64,000 bases of DNA from Bifidobacteriaceae bacterium (lineage in GTDB: Bacteria > Actinomycetota > Actinomycetes > Actinomycetales > Bifidobacteriaceae). Location of the stretch: assembly GCA_022650895.1 (NCBI GenBank), contig JALCQC010000004.1:1-64000 (forward strand), written 5' to 3'. The position numbers and the translations under genes are program-made. The notes under the pieces were generated by a model. The model was not told the DNA's origin. It searched no databases and worked only from the letters and a program-made list of their open reading frames with translations. How positions within the stretch are numbered: position 1 is the stretch's first letter; each line of letters starts with the position of its first letter. Below are positions 37,018 to 45,352 of the stretch, piece by piece.

Positions 37018-37464
37018 ATGGATATGAAAGTAGCTTTTGGGTGTGATCCCAACGCCACTCAGCTCAAGAAGGTGCTGATGGACGAGGCGAAAAGCATGGG
37101 GCACGAAGTCGTTGATTTCCCATCGGCGGATCCCATCTATGCAAATGTCGCCATTAAGGTGGCCAAATCGGTGGCTGCGGGGGAGGAGGATCGCGGAATC
37201 CTTCTGTGCGGCACGGGAATCGGAGTTTCCATCGCTGCCAACAAGGTAGAGGGCGCCTACTGTGCCTGTGTCGCCGACATCTACCAAGCGCAGAGGGCGA
37301 CTCTGAGCAATAACGCGAACCTGCTGTCGATGGGTGCGCAGGTTCTGGGACCCGAGACGGCCAAGGATCTGCTCCACGCCTACCTTGAGAACAACTTCGA
37401 TCCCACCTCACGCAGCGCCCCCAAGGTTGCGCGCATCGTGGAGTACGAAGAGGAAAACGACTGA
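37018..37464 (+). CDS. RpiB/LacAB-family isomerase, DerI/EryI-like
   Basis: 148 residues. The N-terminal VAFGCDPNATQLKKVL replaces the GSDHAG stretch of ribose-5-phosphate isomerase B; DPIYANVAIKVAKSVAAG and ILLCGTGIGVSIAANKV with the catalytic Cys (about 64) follow. GCDPNA and SNNANLLSMGAQ together look like the tetrulose-4-phosphate isomerases (EryI in Brucella, DerI in Mycobacterium) that make D-erythrose 4-phosphate. Two ribosome sites, AAGGA at 37006 and 37011, serve ATGs at 37018 and 37024; the first is used here. It is 48 bases after the PdxA2 gene and 15 before the next. Confidence 0.83.
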   Translation: MDMKVAFGCDPNATQLKKVLMDEAKSMGHEVVDFPSADPIYANVAIKVAKSVAAGEEDRGILLCGTGIGVSIAANKVEGAYCACVADIYQAQRATLSNNANLLSMGAQVLGPETAKDLLHAYLENNFDPTSRSAPKVARIVEYEEEND

Positions 37465-37479
37465 ATAAGAGGAGAAGAA

Positions 37480-38253
37480 ATGGCCATCGTAGCGTTGAGT
37501 CTGAAAATGTATTTCGAACGTTGGCAGACACTTGACTATTGCCATGAGGTAGTCAGGTTGCTCAAAAAAGATGAGGAATTGAATGAGCAGCGACGGGTGA
37601 CGATGGCCATTCTTCCCGATTTCCTCTCCTTGGCGGAGGCAGCGCGGATTCTTTCGCCCACCAACATACGGGTGGGTGCTCAGGATCTGTGCGCCGACGA
37701 CAGAGGAGCCTTCACAGGAGAGGTCTCTGGTCACGACATTGCGGCGCTCTCCGGTTCGATCGTCGAAATCGGCCACATCGAGCGCAAGTTGCTTTATCAC
37801 GAGGACAGACCACTGATTTCGCGGAAGGTTCGCGCCGCGTGGCGGAACTCGCTGACTCCCTTGCTGTGCGTTGGGGAGCAGCAGAGGGTGAGTGCCGAGA
37901 TGGCTTCTGATCTGTGCATTGAGCAGATCAGGGAGTTTGCCGGCAGCAATCCTGAGGCTCCACTATGGGTCGCGTATGAGCCGCTGTGGGCAATCGGGGC
38001 AGATAATCCTGCTCCGACGGAGTATGTGCGCGAGGTGTGTTCTCGCATCAAGGATTCACTCCATGCTCGCAGAGAGGCAAAGGTGATCTATGGAGGCTCT
38101 GCCGGCCCCGGTTTGCTGACTCAGCTGTGGCCTGCAGTTGACGGACTCTTCCTCGGAAGATTTGCCCATAAGCCCGAGGCTTTCGTTGCTGTGGCTCAGG
38201 AGGCTCTTGCACTCGAGGAGCAGCCTGTCGGAAGCACTTTCCAGATGGCATGA
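37480..38253 (+). CDS. triosephosphate isomerase-like protein, LerI/EryH type
   Basis: 257 residues with a TIM-barrel fold. Catalytic residues of triosephosphate isomerase are conserved: Lys9 (LSLKMY), His99 (EIGHIERK) and Glu167 (VAYEPLWAIG). However, the N-terminal Asn of NWKMN is a Ser, the flexible loop after the Glu is ADNPAPTEY instead of the GTG-type lid, and the phosphate site near the C-terminus is altered (GGSAGPG, DGLFLGRFAHKPEAF). VGAQDL and DRGAFTGEVSG match LerI/EryH, which isomerise L-erythrulose phosphate. It is thus likely a tetrulose-phosphate isomerase, not the housekeeping enzyme. It ends the operon, followed by a terminator. Confidence 0.82.
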   Translation: MAIVALSLKMYFERWQTLDYCHEVVRLLKKDEELNEQRRVTMAILPDFLSLAEAARILSPTNIRVGAQDLCADDRGAFTGEVSGHDIAALSGSIVEIGHIERKLLYHEDRPLISRKVRAAWRNSLTPLLCVGEQQRVSAEMASDLCIEQIREFAGSNPEAPLWVAYEPLWAIGADNPAPTEYVREVCSRIKDSLHARREAKVIYGGSAGPGLLTQLWPAVDGLFLGRFAHKPEAFVAVAQEALALEEQPVGSTFQMA

Positions 38254-38303
38254 GCACTCTCTGGCTATCGGCATGAGTGTTCGTGGAGACTTGGGCTGGA
38301 ATA

Positions 38304-38344
38304 CGAAAAGCCCCTCCACTTTGTGCAAGTGGAGGGGCTTTTCG
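38304..38344. terminator. bidirectional terminator between isomerase operon and xfp
   Basis: An 18-bp stem, CGAAAAGCCCCTCCACTT (38304-38321) with its exact complement (38327-38344), has a 5-nt loop. The A/T-rich base of the stem gives U-tracts in both directions. Confidence 0.9.
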
Positions 38345-38374
38345 AAACGACCGGTAATCAGAGATTACTCAAGA

Positions 38375-40852
38375 TTACTCGTTGTCTCCAGCGGTTGCTG
38401 CGGTTGCAGTGACGGCGCCGGGCATTTCGGTCTTGACTCCTGGCCACACCCAATCGGTGTAGTCGGGGTGATCGTAACCGTTGTCGACGGCGAACTGGAA
38501 GGCGTCCTTACGGAACTTCTCCAGCTTGTCGATCTCGTCAGCGTACTTGTCAGCGTCAACGGCACGCAGTGCCTCGGCGGTGAGTTCGTAACGATCGATC
38601 TCGTTCACGCGGACCATGTCGAACGGCGTGGTGGTGGAGCCCTGCTCCTCGTAACCGTGCACGTTGAAGTTGTCGTGGTTCGGGCGATCGTAGATCAGGC
38701 CGCGAATGTCGTGTGCATAGGAGTGATAAGCGAAGAGAACAGGCTTATCGGCAGTGAACAGGTCGGCGAACTCCTCATCGGAGAGGGCCTCGTCGTTCTC
38801 CTTGGCGGACTGCAGCTTGAGGAGGTCAACAACGTTGACGACCTTGAACTTGATGCCGAGCTGGTTGAGCTTGTCGGCAGCAGCCATGAGCTCCTGGGTG
38901 GGGACGTCGCCTGCGGAAGCGAGGACGACCTGTACCTCGTCGTTGTTGTCGACGTTGGAAGCCCACTTCCACTCTGCAGCACCCTTCTCGAGTTCTGCAC
39001 GAGCCTCGTCAAGCGAGAGCCAGGTTGCAGCAGGCTGCTTGCCGGCGATGATCGCGTTGATCTGGTTGGTGGACTTGTACACGCGCTCGCCGATGGCGAG
39101 GAGCATGTTGGCATCCGTTGCGAAGTAGATGTTCACGACGTGGTCGTTGTTGAACGTCTTGTTCAGCAGGAGGGAGGTTACGCCTGGATCCTGGTGGCTG
39201 AAGCCGTTGTGATCCTGACGCCACACGTGAGAGCTCACGAGGAGGTTCATGGAGGAGATCGGCTTGCGCCATGGGATCTCGCGAACGGTTGCCTCGAGCC
39301 ACTTTGCGTGCTGGTTCAGCATGGAGTCGATCACGTGAACGAAGGACTCGTAGGAGCTCCAGATGCCGTGGCGACCGGTGAGGAGGTAACCCTCAAGGAA
39401 GCCTTCCATCTGATGCTCGGAGAGCTGCTCGGTGACCTGACCGGTGACGGCCATGTGCTCGTCGACCAGGCTGGAGAGGTAGCCGGCATCCCACTGCTTG
39501 TTGGTGACTTCGTAAGCGGCCTGCAGACGGTTCGAAGCGGTCTCGTCAGGTCCGAAGATGCGGAAGCTGTCGGGGTTCTTCTTGATGACGTCGCGGGTGT
39601 AGACGCCGAGACGACGAGTCGCCTCGAGCTGGCCCCAGCCGTGACCGAACTTCTCGACCTCTTCGACCTTGTAGTCGTCGAGGTTCGGCAGGTCGAGTTC
39701 CTTGCGGATACGGCCGCCGTTTGCATTCGGGTTCTCACCGATGCGCAGCTCACCCTCAGGCATGAAGGAGGTGACTTCGGGACGCACAGCACCCTTCTCG
39801 TCGAACAGCTCTTCAGGCTTGTAGGACTCGAGCCAGTTCTTGAGGACGTTGAAGTGTGCCTCGGTGTCGCGTGCGGAAGCAAGCGGAACCTGGTGTGCAC
39901 GCCATGAACCCTCGGTCTTCTTGCCGTCGATGAACTTCGGGCAAGTCCAGCCCTTAGGAGTGCGGAAGATGATCATGGGGTAGAACGGACGCTCCATGTC
40001 GTTCGTCTGAGCCGCGGCCTTGATGTCGCAGATCTCGTCGAAGACGGTCTCGAACAGGTCGGCGAAACGACGGTGAATCGACAGGTGGCTTTCGTCGTCG
40101 AAGCCTGCGATGAACTCGTAGGGTTCGTAACCCATGCCGTGGAAGAACTCGTGCAGCTCGTCATCCGAGATGCGGGAGAGGATCGACGGGTTTGCAATCT
40201 TGTAGCCGTTGAGGTGCAGGATTGGCAGAACGATGCCGTCGGTGCGCGGGTTCACGAGCTTGTTGGACTGCCAGCCGGTGGCCAGAGGGCCGGTCTCAGC
40301 TTCGCCGTCGCCGACGATTGCCGGGACGAAGAGGCTCGGGTTATTCATGATGGCGCCGTAAGCGTGGGAGAGAGCGTAACCCAGCTCGCCACCCTCGTGG
40401 ATGGAGCCTGGGGTCTCAGGTGCGAAGTGGGAGGGGATACCGCCCGGGTAAGAGAACTGGCGGAAGAACTTCTGCATGCCAGCCTCGTCGTTGGTAATCT
40501 GCGGGTAGTACTCGGAATAAGTGCCGTCGAGGTAGGACTGAGCCGTGCCTGCCGGGCCGCCGTGGCCCGGTCCCATGATGATCACGGTGTTCTGCTTGTG
40601 ATCAGCGATGAGGCGGTTGATGTGGCCGAGAAGGAAGTTCAGGCCTGGGGTGGTTCCCCAGTGGCCGACAAGACGATGCTTGACGTCCTCGCGGGTAAAC
40701 GGTTCCTTCATCAAGGGGTTGCTACGCAAATAAATTTGGCCGATTGACAGGTAGTTGGCTGCACGCCAATACTTGTCAACGCCTTCGATGGCTTCCTCGG
40801 AAACTGGAGCGTCAAGCTTCTTCCACGGGGTGCCAATAACAGGATTCGTCAT
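38375..40852 (-). CDS. xfp: xylulose-5-phosphate/fructose-6-phosphate phosphoketolase
   Basis: Key enzyme of the bifid shunt: cleaves fructose 6-phosphate to acetyl phosphate and erythrose 4-phosphate, and xylulose 5-phosphate to acetyl phosphate and glyceraldehyde 3-phosphate. It is 825 residues, the length of bifidobacterial Xfp. It contains the thiamine diphosphate and family motifs ([66 protein letters not shown]). The start at 40852 follows GGAGAAC. Codon use is extremely biased, as expected for an abundant protein, and a 589-codon open frame on the other strand is a by-product. guaA is divergent from it. Confidence 0.99.
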   Translation of the reverse strand: MTNPVIGTPWKKLDAPVSEEAIEGVDKYWRAANYLSIGQIYLRSNPLMKEPFTREDVKHRLVGHWGTTPGLNFLLGHINRLIADHKQNTVIIMGPGHGGPAGTAQSYLDGTYSEYYPQITNDEAGMQKFFRQFSYPGGIPSHFAPETPGSIHEGGELGYALSHAYGAIMNNPSLFVPAIVGDGEAETGPLATGWQSNKLVNPRTDGIVLPILHLNGYKIANPSILSRISDDELHEFFHGMGYEPYEFIAGFDDESHLSIHRRFADLFETVFDEICDIKAAAQTNDMERPFYPMIIFRTPKGWTCPKFIDGKKTEGSWRAHQVPLASARDTEAHFNVLKNWLESYKPEELFDEKGAVRPEVTSFMPEGELRIGENPNANGGRIRKELDLPNLDDYKVEEVEKFGHGWGQLEATRRLGVYTRDVIKKNPDSFRIFGPDETASNRLQAAYEVTNKQWDAGYLSSLVDEHMAVTGQVTEQLSEHQMEGFLEGYLLTGRHGIWSSYESFVHVIDSMLNQHAKWLEATVREIPWRKPISSMNLLVSSHVWRQDHNGFSHQDPGVTSLLLNKTFNNDHVVNIYFATDANMLLAIGERVYKSTNQINAIIAGKQPAATWLSLDEARAELEKGAAEWKWASNVDNNDEVQVVLASAGDVPTQELMAAADKLNQLGIKFKVVNVVDLLKLQSAKENDEALSDEEFADLFTADKPVLFAYHSYAHDIRGLIYDRPNHDNFNVHGYEEQGSTTTPFDMVRVNEIDRYELTAEALRAVDADKYADEIDKLEKFRKDAFQFAVDNGYDHPDYTDWVWPGVKTEMPGAVTATAATAGDNE

Positions 40853-41215
40853 TTGTTCTCCTGCACTCTTGTGCGATCGGTTATATTTCTCGGAACGTCG
40901 TGGGATCTCGATCACCACAACACGTGTGAATGCGCGGATTCATGCGTTCCAATCGCCCTCCATCATATGAGAAACTTGCGACTTTCTCACCTCTGACAGC
41001 TGAAATGTTCATTGCGACTTGCTCAAACCCTTGCAAACACTGGAGAAACGCCTATTTGCACGTTCTATTCCTGTGAGTCGAACGAACAAAAAGGAACAAA
41101 AAAACCTATGAATGTTCGCTTTTGTTAGATATTAACCGCTTGGAATAATGTCTGAACAAATCGGCATAATCAACGTATTCACGGCTTTCAAGCCATAGGG
41201 AATCACGGAGGAAAA
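40853..41215. other. divergent regulatory gap between xfp and guaA
   Basis: 363 bases with no gene. It is AT-rich towards guaA and must hold both promoters. I see one inverted repeat (40968-40989) but no clear promoter hexamers and no convincing riboswitch. GGAGG lies at 41207-41211, just before the guaA ATG. Confidence 0.6.
40968..40989. promoter_or_regulatory. inverted repeat upstream of xfp
   Basis: Arms TGAGAAA (40968-40974) and TTTCTCA (40983-40989) are separated by 8 bases, about 115 bases upstream of the xfp start. This could be a regulator-binding site of xfp; no protein can be named. Confidence 0.35.
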
Positions 41216-42778
41216 ATGGACAAAGGTCCCGTTCTCGTAGTTGATTTTGGCGCTCAGTACGCTCAACTGATCGCTCGGAGGGTGCGCGAGGCGCATGTTT
41301 ACTCGGAATTGGTGCCTCACTCGATGCCCGTCGACGAGATGCTTGCCAAGAAGCCGCAGGCCATCATCCTGTCGGGTGGGCCGGCGTCGGTGTACGAGCC
41401 GGGGGCTCCTGGGATCGATGCCAAGATCTTCAAGGCAGGTGTGCCCGTTCTCGGCATCTGCTACGGCTTCCAGGTCATGGCGCACGAGCTCGGGGGAGAG
41501 GTCGACAAGGCAGCTCTCGGCGAGTACGGCAAGACGGAGGCTACCATCTCCGATCCCACCACCATTCTCACCGACTCTCCGGAGAAGCAGTCCGTGTGGA
41601 TGAGCCACGGTGTGGCAGTGAAGAAGGCACCCGAGGGCTTCGAGGTCATGGCCTCCACTGATGGCGCTCCTGTTGCCGCCATGGCGAACGATAAGGAAAA
41701 GCTTTACGGAGTCCAATGGCATCCCGAGGTGAAGCACACCCCACTGGGACAGGAGCTCATCAGCACCTTCCTGCACCGGGACGCGGGTATTGAGGAGAAC
41801 TGGAATCCACAGAGCATCATCGAGGACCAGGTCGCGAAGATCCGCGCGGAAGTGGGCAGTGATCAGGTCATCTGCGGTCTTTCCGGAGGCGTTGACTCCG
41901 CGGTAGCCGCCGCCTTGGTTCACCGCGCTGTTGGCGACCAGCTCACCTGCGTCTTCGTGGACCACGGTCTGCTGCGCGAGGGAGAGGTCGAGCAGGTCAA
42001 GCACGACTTCGTCGAGGCAACCGGCATCAAGCTCGTCACCGAGGACGCCTCGGAGGACTTCCTCGCCGCGCTCGCAGGTGTGACGGAACCCGAGCGCAAG
42101 CGCAAGATCATCGGCGAGAAGTTCATTCGCACCTTTGAGAAGGCCGCGCGTGAGATCGTGGCGGAAGCCGGCAGGACCGGCGCCAAGGTCAAGTGGCTCG
42201 TTCAGGGAACGCTGTATCCGGACGTCGTGGAATCCGGCGGTGGTGACGGTGCTGCGAACATCAAGTCGCACCACAACGTCGGTGGTCTGCCCAAGGACCT
42301 CGACTTCAAGCTCATCGAGCCGCTGCGCACTCTGTTCAAGGACGAGGTTCGCGCCATCGGCACCGAGCTTGGACTTCCCGAAGAGATGGTGTGGCGTCAG
42401 CCGTTCCCGGGTCCGGGCCTGGGCATCCGTATCATCGGAGACATCACGCGCGAACGCCTCGACCTGCTGCGGCACGCCGACGCCATCGCCCGCGAGGAAC
42501 TGAGCAAGGCCGGCCTCGACCGTGAGATCTGGCAGTGCCCGGTGGTGCTGCTTGCGAATGTCCATTCCGTGGGTGTGCAGGGCGATGAACGCACGTATGG
42601 TTCGCCGATCGTGCTGCGTCCGGTGAGTTCCGAAGACGCGATGACCGCAGACTGGTCCCGCGTTCCCTACGATGTGCTGAGCGTGATCTCGACGCGCATC
42701 ACCAACGAGTGCCGCGGTATTAACCGTGTGGTGCTCGACGTGACGAGCAAGCCGCCGGCGACCATCGAGTGGGAGTGA
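41216..42778 (+). CDS. guaA: GMP synthase (glutamine-hydrolysing)
   Basis: Converts XMP to GMP with glutamine and ATP. It is 520 residues. The N-terminal class I glutamine amidotransferase domain has [18 protein letters not shown], nucleophile Cys82 in GICYGFQ and the His-Glu pair in [10 protein letters not shown]. The ATP pyrophosphatase domain begins [15 protein letters not shown] (P-loop), and the C-terminal dimerisation domain includes [16 protein letters not shown] and ends IEWE. ATG at 41216 after CGGAGGAAAA. The pairing with xfp is familiar from bifidobacterial genomes. Two terminator-like hairpins follow it. Confidence 0.98.
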   Translation: MDKGPVLVVDFGAQYAQLIARRVREAHVYSELVPHSMPVDEMLAKKPQAIILSGGPASVYEPGAPGIDAKIFKAGVPVLGICYGFQVMAHELGGEVDKAALGEYGKTEATISDPTTILTDSPEKQSVWMSHGVAVKKAPEGFEVMASTDGAPVAAMANDKEKLYGVQWHPEVKHTPLGQELISTFLHRDAGIEENWNPQSIIEDQVAKIRAEVGSDQVICGLSGGVDSAVAAALVHRAVGDQLTCVFVDHGLLREGEVEQVKHDFVEATGIKLVTEDASEDFLAALAGVTEPERKRKIIGEKFIRTFEKAAREIVAEAGRTGAKVKWLVQGTLYPDVVESGGGDGAANIKSHHNVGGLPKDLDFKLIEPLRTLFKDEVRAIGTELGLPEEMVWRQPFPGPGLGIRIIGDITRERLDLLRHADAIAREELSKAGLDREIWQCPVVLLANVHSVGVQGDERTYGSPIVLRPVSSEDAMTADWSRVPYDVLSVISTRITNECRGINRVVLDVTSKPPATIEWE

Positions 42779-42798
42779 TTAGTAGAAGCAATTAAGCG

Positions 42799-42836
42799 GA
42801 ACTGGGAAGTTTTCCCAGTTCAGAGGTTGTTTTTTA
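42799..42836 (+). terminator. terminator after guaA
   Basis: A 10-bp stem, GAACTGGGAA (42799-42808) with TTCCCAGTTC (42812-42821), is followed shortly by TTGTTTTTT. Confidence 0.75.
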
Positions 42837-42865
42837 ACTAATTGCTTTTAGCTAATAATGCATAT

Positions 42866-42895
42866 GCCCCGCAAGTTTTTGCGGGGCTTTGCTTT
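42866..42895 (+). terminator. second terminator after guaA
   Basis: A 9-bp stem, GCCCCGCAA (42866-42874) with TTGCGGGGC (42879-42887), is followed by TTTGCTTTG. It may also serve the convergent P-loop gene. Confidence 0.75.
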
Positions 42896-42977
42896 GCCAA
42901 TAGAAGGCGACAGCCGCAAGTTGATTAGACAATTTCTCTGTATTGAGATGAATCGCTCTTGACTGCAGAATACTTGA

Positions 42978-43523
42978 CTACTGGCTTATCTTCTTCAAGA
43001 CCTCTTGCGCAAGGTTTGCGGCATTGGGATAAGACCCATGAATCACGATGCAGAGATTGCCCGACCTTCTGCATGAATCTATGATTTTTGCGTTGTCTCG
43101 GGCGAGCCTTTCCAAGTTAAGAGAGGAATCGTCAAGCCTTCTCTCAATATCGTTCGCATGAGCTTTGATATCCGAAAAATGATCCCTGATGTAGCTTTTA
43201 TCCATAGCAAGAAATACGGCATTGACCTTGGGATGATACCCGTCCTCGAAATCGTTCCTCCAATCAAAGGGAATGTAGCAGCCCTCAATGATGAGGTTTT
43301 GCTCGTTTTCAATCGCCATCTTCGCCATTTCGCGAGCGATCGGCCAGACGAGCGCGGTGATGTCGGCATCGGGGCTCTCCGGTGTGAGCTCCAACATTCC
43401 TGAGCGAAGGAGACCCATCTTGAGGTGGTCGAGCGAGAGGTAGGGATAGCCCGTCTCCTCCATCAAGTTCTGCGCCAGGAGCGTCTTCCCGGTGTGCGTC
43501 GCACCTCCGATGAATATCACCAT
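42978..43523 (-). CDS. P-loop nucleoside/2-phosphoglycerate-kinase-like protein
   Basis: 181 residues. The N-terminal FIGGATHTGKTLLAQNL is a Walker A motif of the small-molecule kinase type; YLSLDHLKMGLL supplies the conserved Asp of a substrate pocket, and a Lid-like Arg-rich segment (IERRLDDSSLNLERLAR) follows. This resembles adenylate-kinase-like, shikimate-kinase-like or zeta-toxin folds; no specific substrate can be named. The ATG at 43523 has AAGGAGG five bases upstream. Convergent with guaA and divergent from the restriction-modification operon. It could be metabolic or part of the accessory block. Confidence 0.75.
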   Translation of the reverse strand: MVIFIGGATHTGKTLLAQNLMEETGYPYLSLDHLKMGLLRSGMLELTPESPDADITALVWPIAREMAKMAIENEQNLIIEGCYIPFDWRNDFEDGYHPKVNAVFLAMDKSYIRDHFSDIKAHANDIERRLDDSSLNLERLARDNAKIIDSCRRSGNLCIVIHGSYPNAANLAQEVLKKISQ

Positions 43524-43762
43524 GCGGGCCTCCTTGATCTGTTAGGGACAATGGTGCCTCAGTAAAAACATGGACTCAATATGCGCTCAAAACGAATAGG
43601 GCAACAGAAATAGTTAATGGCTACTCGGAATCGTTCAATGTGTGGCAGTGGCGTGGCCCGAGATTGGAAGGTGAGGTGTGCTCGTTATCATAGGTGATTT
43701 GGTAGTGTGGCGCTACTGATTGTGGCTGTCCGCGCATACAGACTTGGTTCGGGGGAGAAATG

Positions 43763-45352
43763 ATGGCGTTGTCGGCTGAGAAAAAAGCTCGAATTTGGAA
43801 GACTCTAAACGAGACACGAGGAAAGATCGAGCCATCAGAATACAAGAACTATATCTTTGGAGTGATGTTCTACAAATTCTTGTCGGAGCAGGAACAGACG
43901 TGGCTTGGATCCAATCTGGGCAGACAGACTTTGGATGAAGTCTGGGCACAGGATTCCAGCAAGGTCATCAGGATCTTACAGAGGAACCTCGGTTATGTCA
44001 TTCAACCCGGTGATATGTTCTCAGATTGGAAGGAAGCTATCGATGAGGACAAATTCAGCATCATGATGGTCTCGGATGCTCTGACTCGTTTCGAGCAAGG
44101 CGTGAGTCAAGATGCGAAGGACGATTTCTCTGGCATTTTCGCTGATATGGACCTTTCCTCCTCTCGCCTTGGTGCAAATGCGCAGACGCGCACTGCCACC
44201 ATGATGAGCTGGATCAATCTCATGGATGACATCGAATTGGATGAGGGCACAGATGTTGTGGGTGATCTGTATGAGTACCTGATCGGAATGTTCGCCGCGA
44301 ATTCGGGTGCCAAGGCGGGGGAGTTCTACACTCCGCACGAGGTTTCGGACATTATGGCACGCATTCTGACAGCAGGACGTGAGGGTGCAGATGGGTATAG
44401 CCTGTATGATCCAACGATGGGGTCGGGCTCATTACTGTTGACTACAGGCTCATATATGGAGAACGCGGGAGTGCGTGGCGCCATCAAGTACTATGGCCAA
44501 GAATGGATCACCACGACTTACAACCTTGCCCGCATGAATCTTATGATGCATGGCATTTGGTACAACGACATAAATGTACGAAATGCCGACACCCTCAATA
44601 GTGATTGGCCTGACGGTCTGATCGATGGCGTTGACAATCCCCGCATGTTCGATGCGGTCATGGCGAATCCTCCATATTCGCAGCGGTGGGACAACGAGAA
44701 CTATGAGGACGATCCTCGATTCAGGTTTGGCGTGGCACCAAAGACGAAGGCCGATTACGCGTTCTTGCTACATGGTTTCTATCATCTCAAAGACAACGGT
44801 CGCATGGCCATCGTTCTTCCTCATGGAGTTCTGTTCCGTGGTGCCTCGGAGGAAAAGATCCGTAAGGCGTTACTGGAGAACCACAACATCGTTGCGATTA
44901 TCGGATTGCCTGAAAAGATCTTCACGAATACGGGCATCCCCACCATCATCATGGTGTTGGAGAAGAATCGTGCGAAGGATGATGTGCTCTTCATCGATGC
45001 CTCAAAGGGCTTCGAGAAGCAGAAGAACAGCAACGAACTGCGCCAACAAGACATTGACACGATAGTCAAAACCTATTTGGCGCGTACCGATGTTGAGAAA
45101 TACGCGCATGTTGCCTCCATGGATGAGATACGTGAAAACGACTACAACCTCAACATTCCACGCTACGTCGATACATTCGAGGAGGAGCCTTCTGTCGACA
45201 CGACCAAGCTGCTTGTGGATATGAAGTCTTTGTCTGAACAAGAAATGACGCTCACCGCGGAGCTGAAGACCATGATGGCAGATCTGGTTGCGACTCATCC
45301 TGAAGACCAGAAGACCCTCGATGAGTTGAAGGCGGTCTTGAATTATGAGTGA
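43763..45352 (+). CDS. hsdM: type I restriction-modification DNA methyltransferase subunit M
   Basis: N6-adenine methyltransferase that works with HsdS. It is 529 residues. The N-terminal helical domain (LNETRGKIEPSEYKNYIFGVMFYKFLS) is followed by the methylase core: AGEFYTPHEVSDIMARIL, SAM motif I DPTMGSGSLLL (about residue 217) and catalytic NPPY (about 302). A C-terminal helical region ends LDELKAVLNYE. The start at 43763 is the second of two adjacent ATGs and has better spacing from GGGGAG. The hsdS gene overlaps the end by 8 bases. The complete order M-S-R on one strand makes the system likely active. Confidence 0.96.
   Translation: MALSAEKKARIWKTLNETRGKIEPSEYKNYIFGVMFYKFLSEQEQTWLGSNLGRQTLDEVWAQDSSKVIRILQRNLGYVIQPGDMFSDWKEAIDEDKFSIMMVSDALTRFEQGVSQDAKDDFSGIFADMDLSSSRLGANAQTRTATMMSWINLMDDIELDEGTDVVGDLYEYLIGMFAANSGAKAGEFYTPHEVSDIMARILTAGREGADGYSLYDPTMGSGSLLLTTGSYMENAGVRGAIKYYGQEWITTTYNLARMNLMMHGIWYNDINVRNADTLNSDWPDGLIDGVDNPRMFDAVMANPPYSQRWDNENYEDDPRFRFGVAPKTKADYAFLLHGFYHLKDNGRMAIVLPHGVLFRGASEEKIRKALLENHNIVAIIGLPEKIFTNTGIPTIIMVLEKNRAKDDVLFIDASKGFEKQKNSNELRQQDIDTIVKTYLARTDVEKYAHVASMDEIRENDYNLNIPRYVDTFEEEPSVDTTKLLVDMKSLSEQEMTLTAELKTMMADLVATHPEDQKTLDELKAVLNYE

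Noticed and set aside
38138-39907. 589-codon open frame on the plus strand opposite xfp
   Set aside because: Mirrors the codon bias of xfp, has no ribosome-binding site and no family resemblance; it would also cross the bidirectional terminator at 38304-38344.
40990-41215. Purine riboswitch ahead of guaA
   Set aside because: I could not find the three-helix purine aptamer core or a terminator alternative in this region.
41132-42565. 477-codon open frame opposite guaA
   Set aside because: Antisense shadow of a highly conserved gene with no motif of its own.
43524-43759. Small gene or regulator between the P-loop kinase and hsdM
   Set aside because: Short open frames here lack ribosome-binding sites and resemble nothing; the gap more likely holds the hsd promoter.
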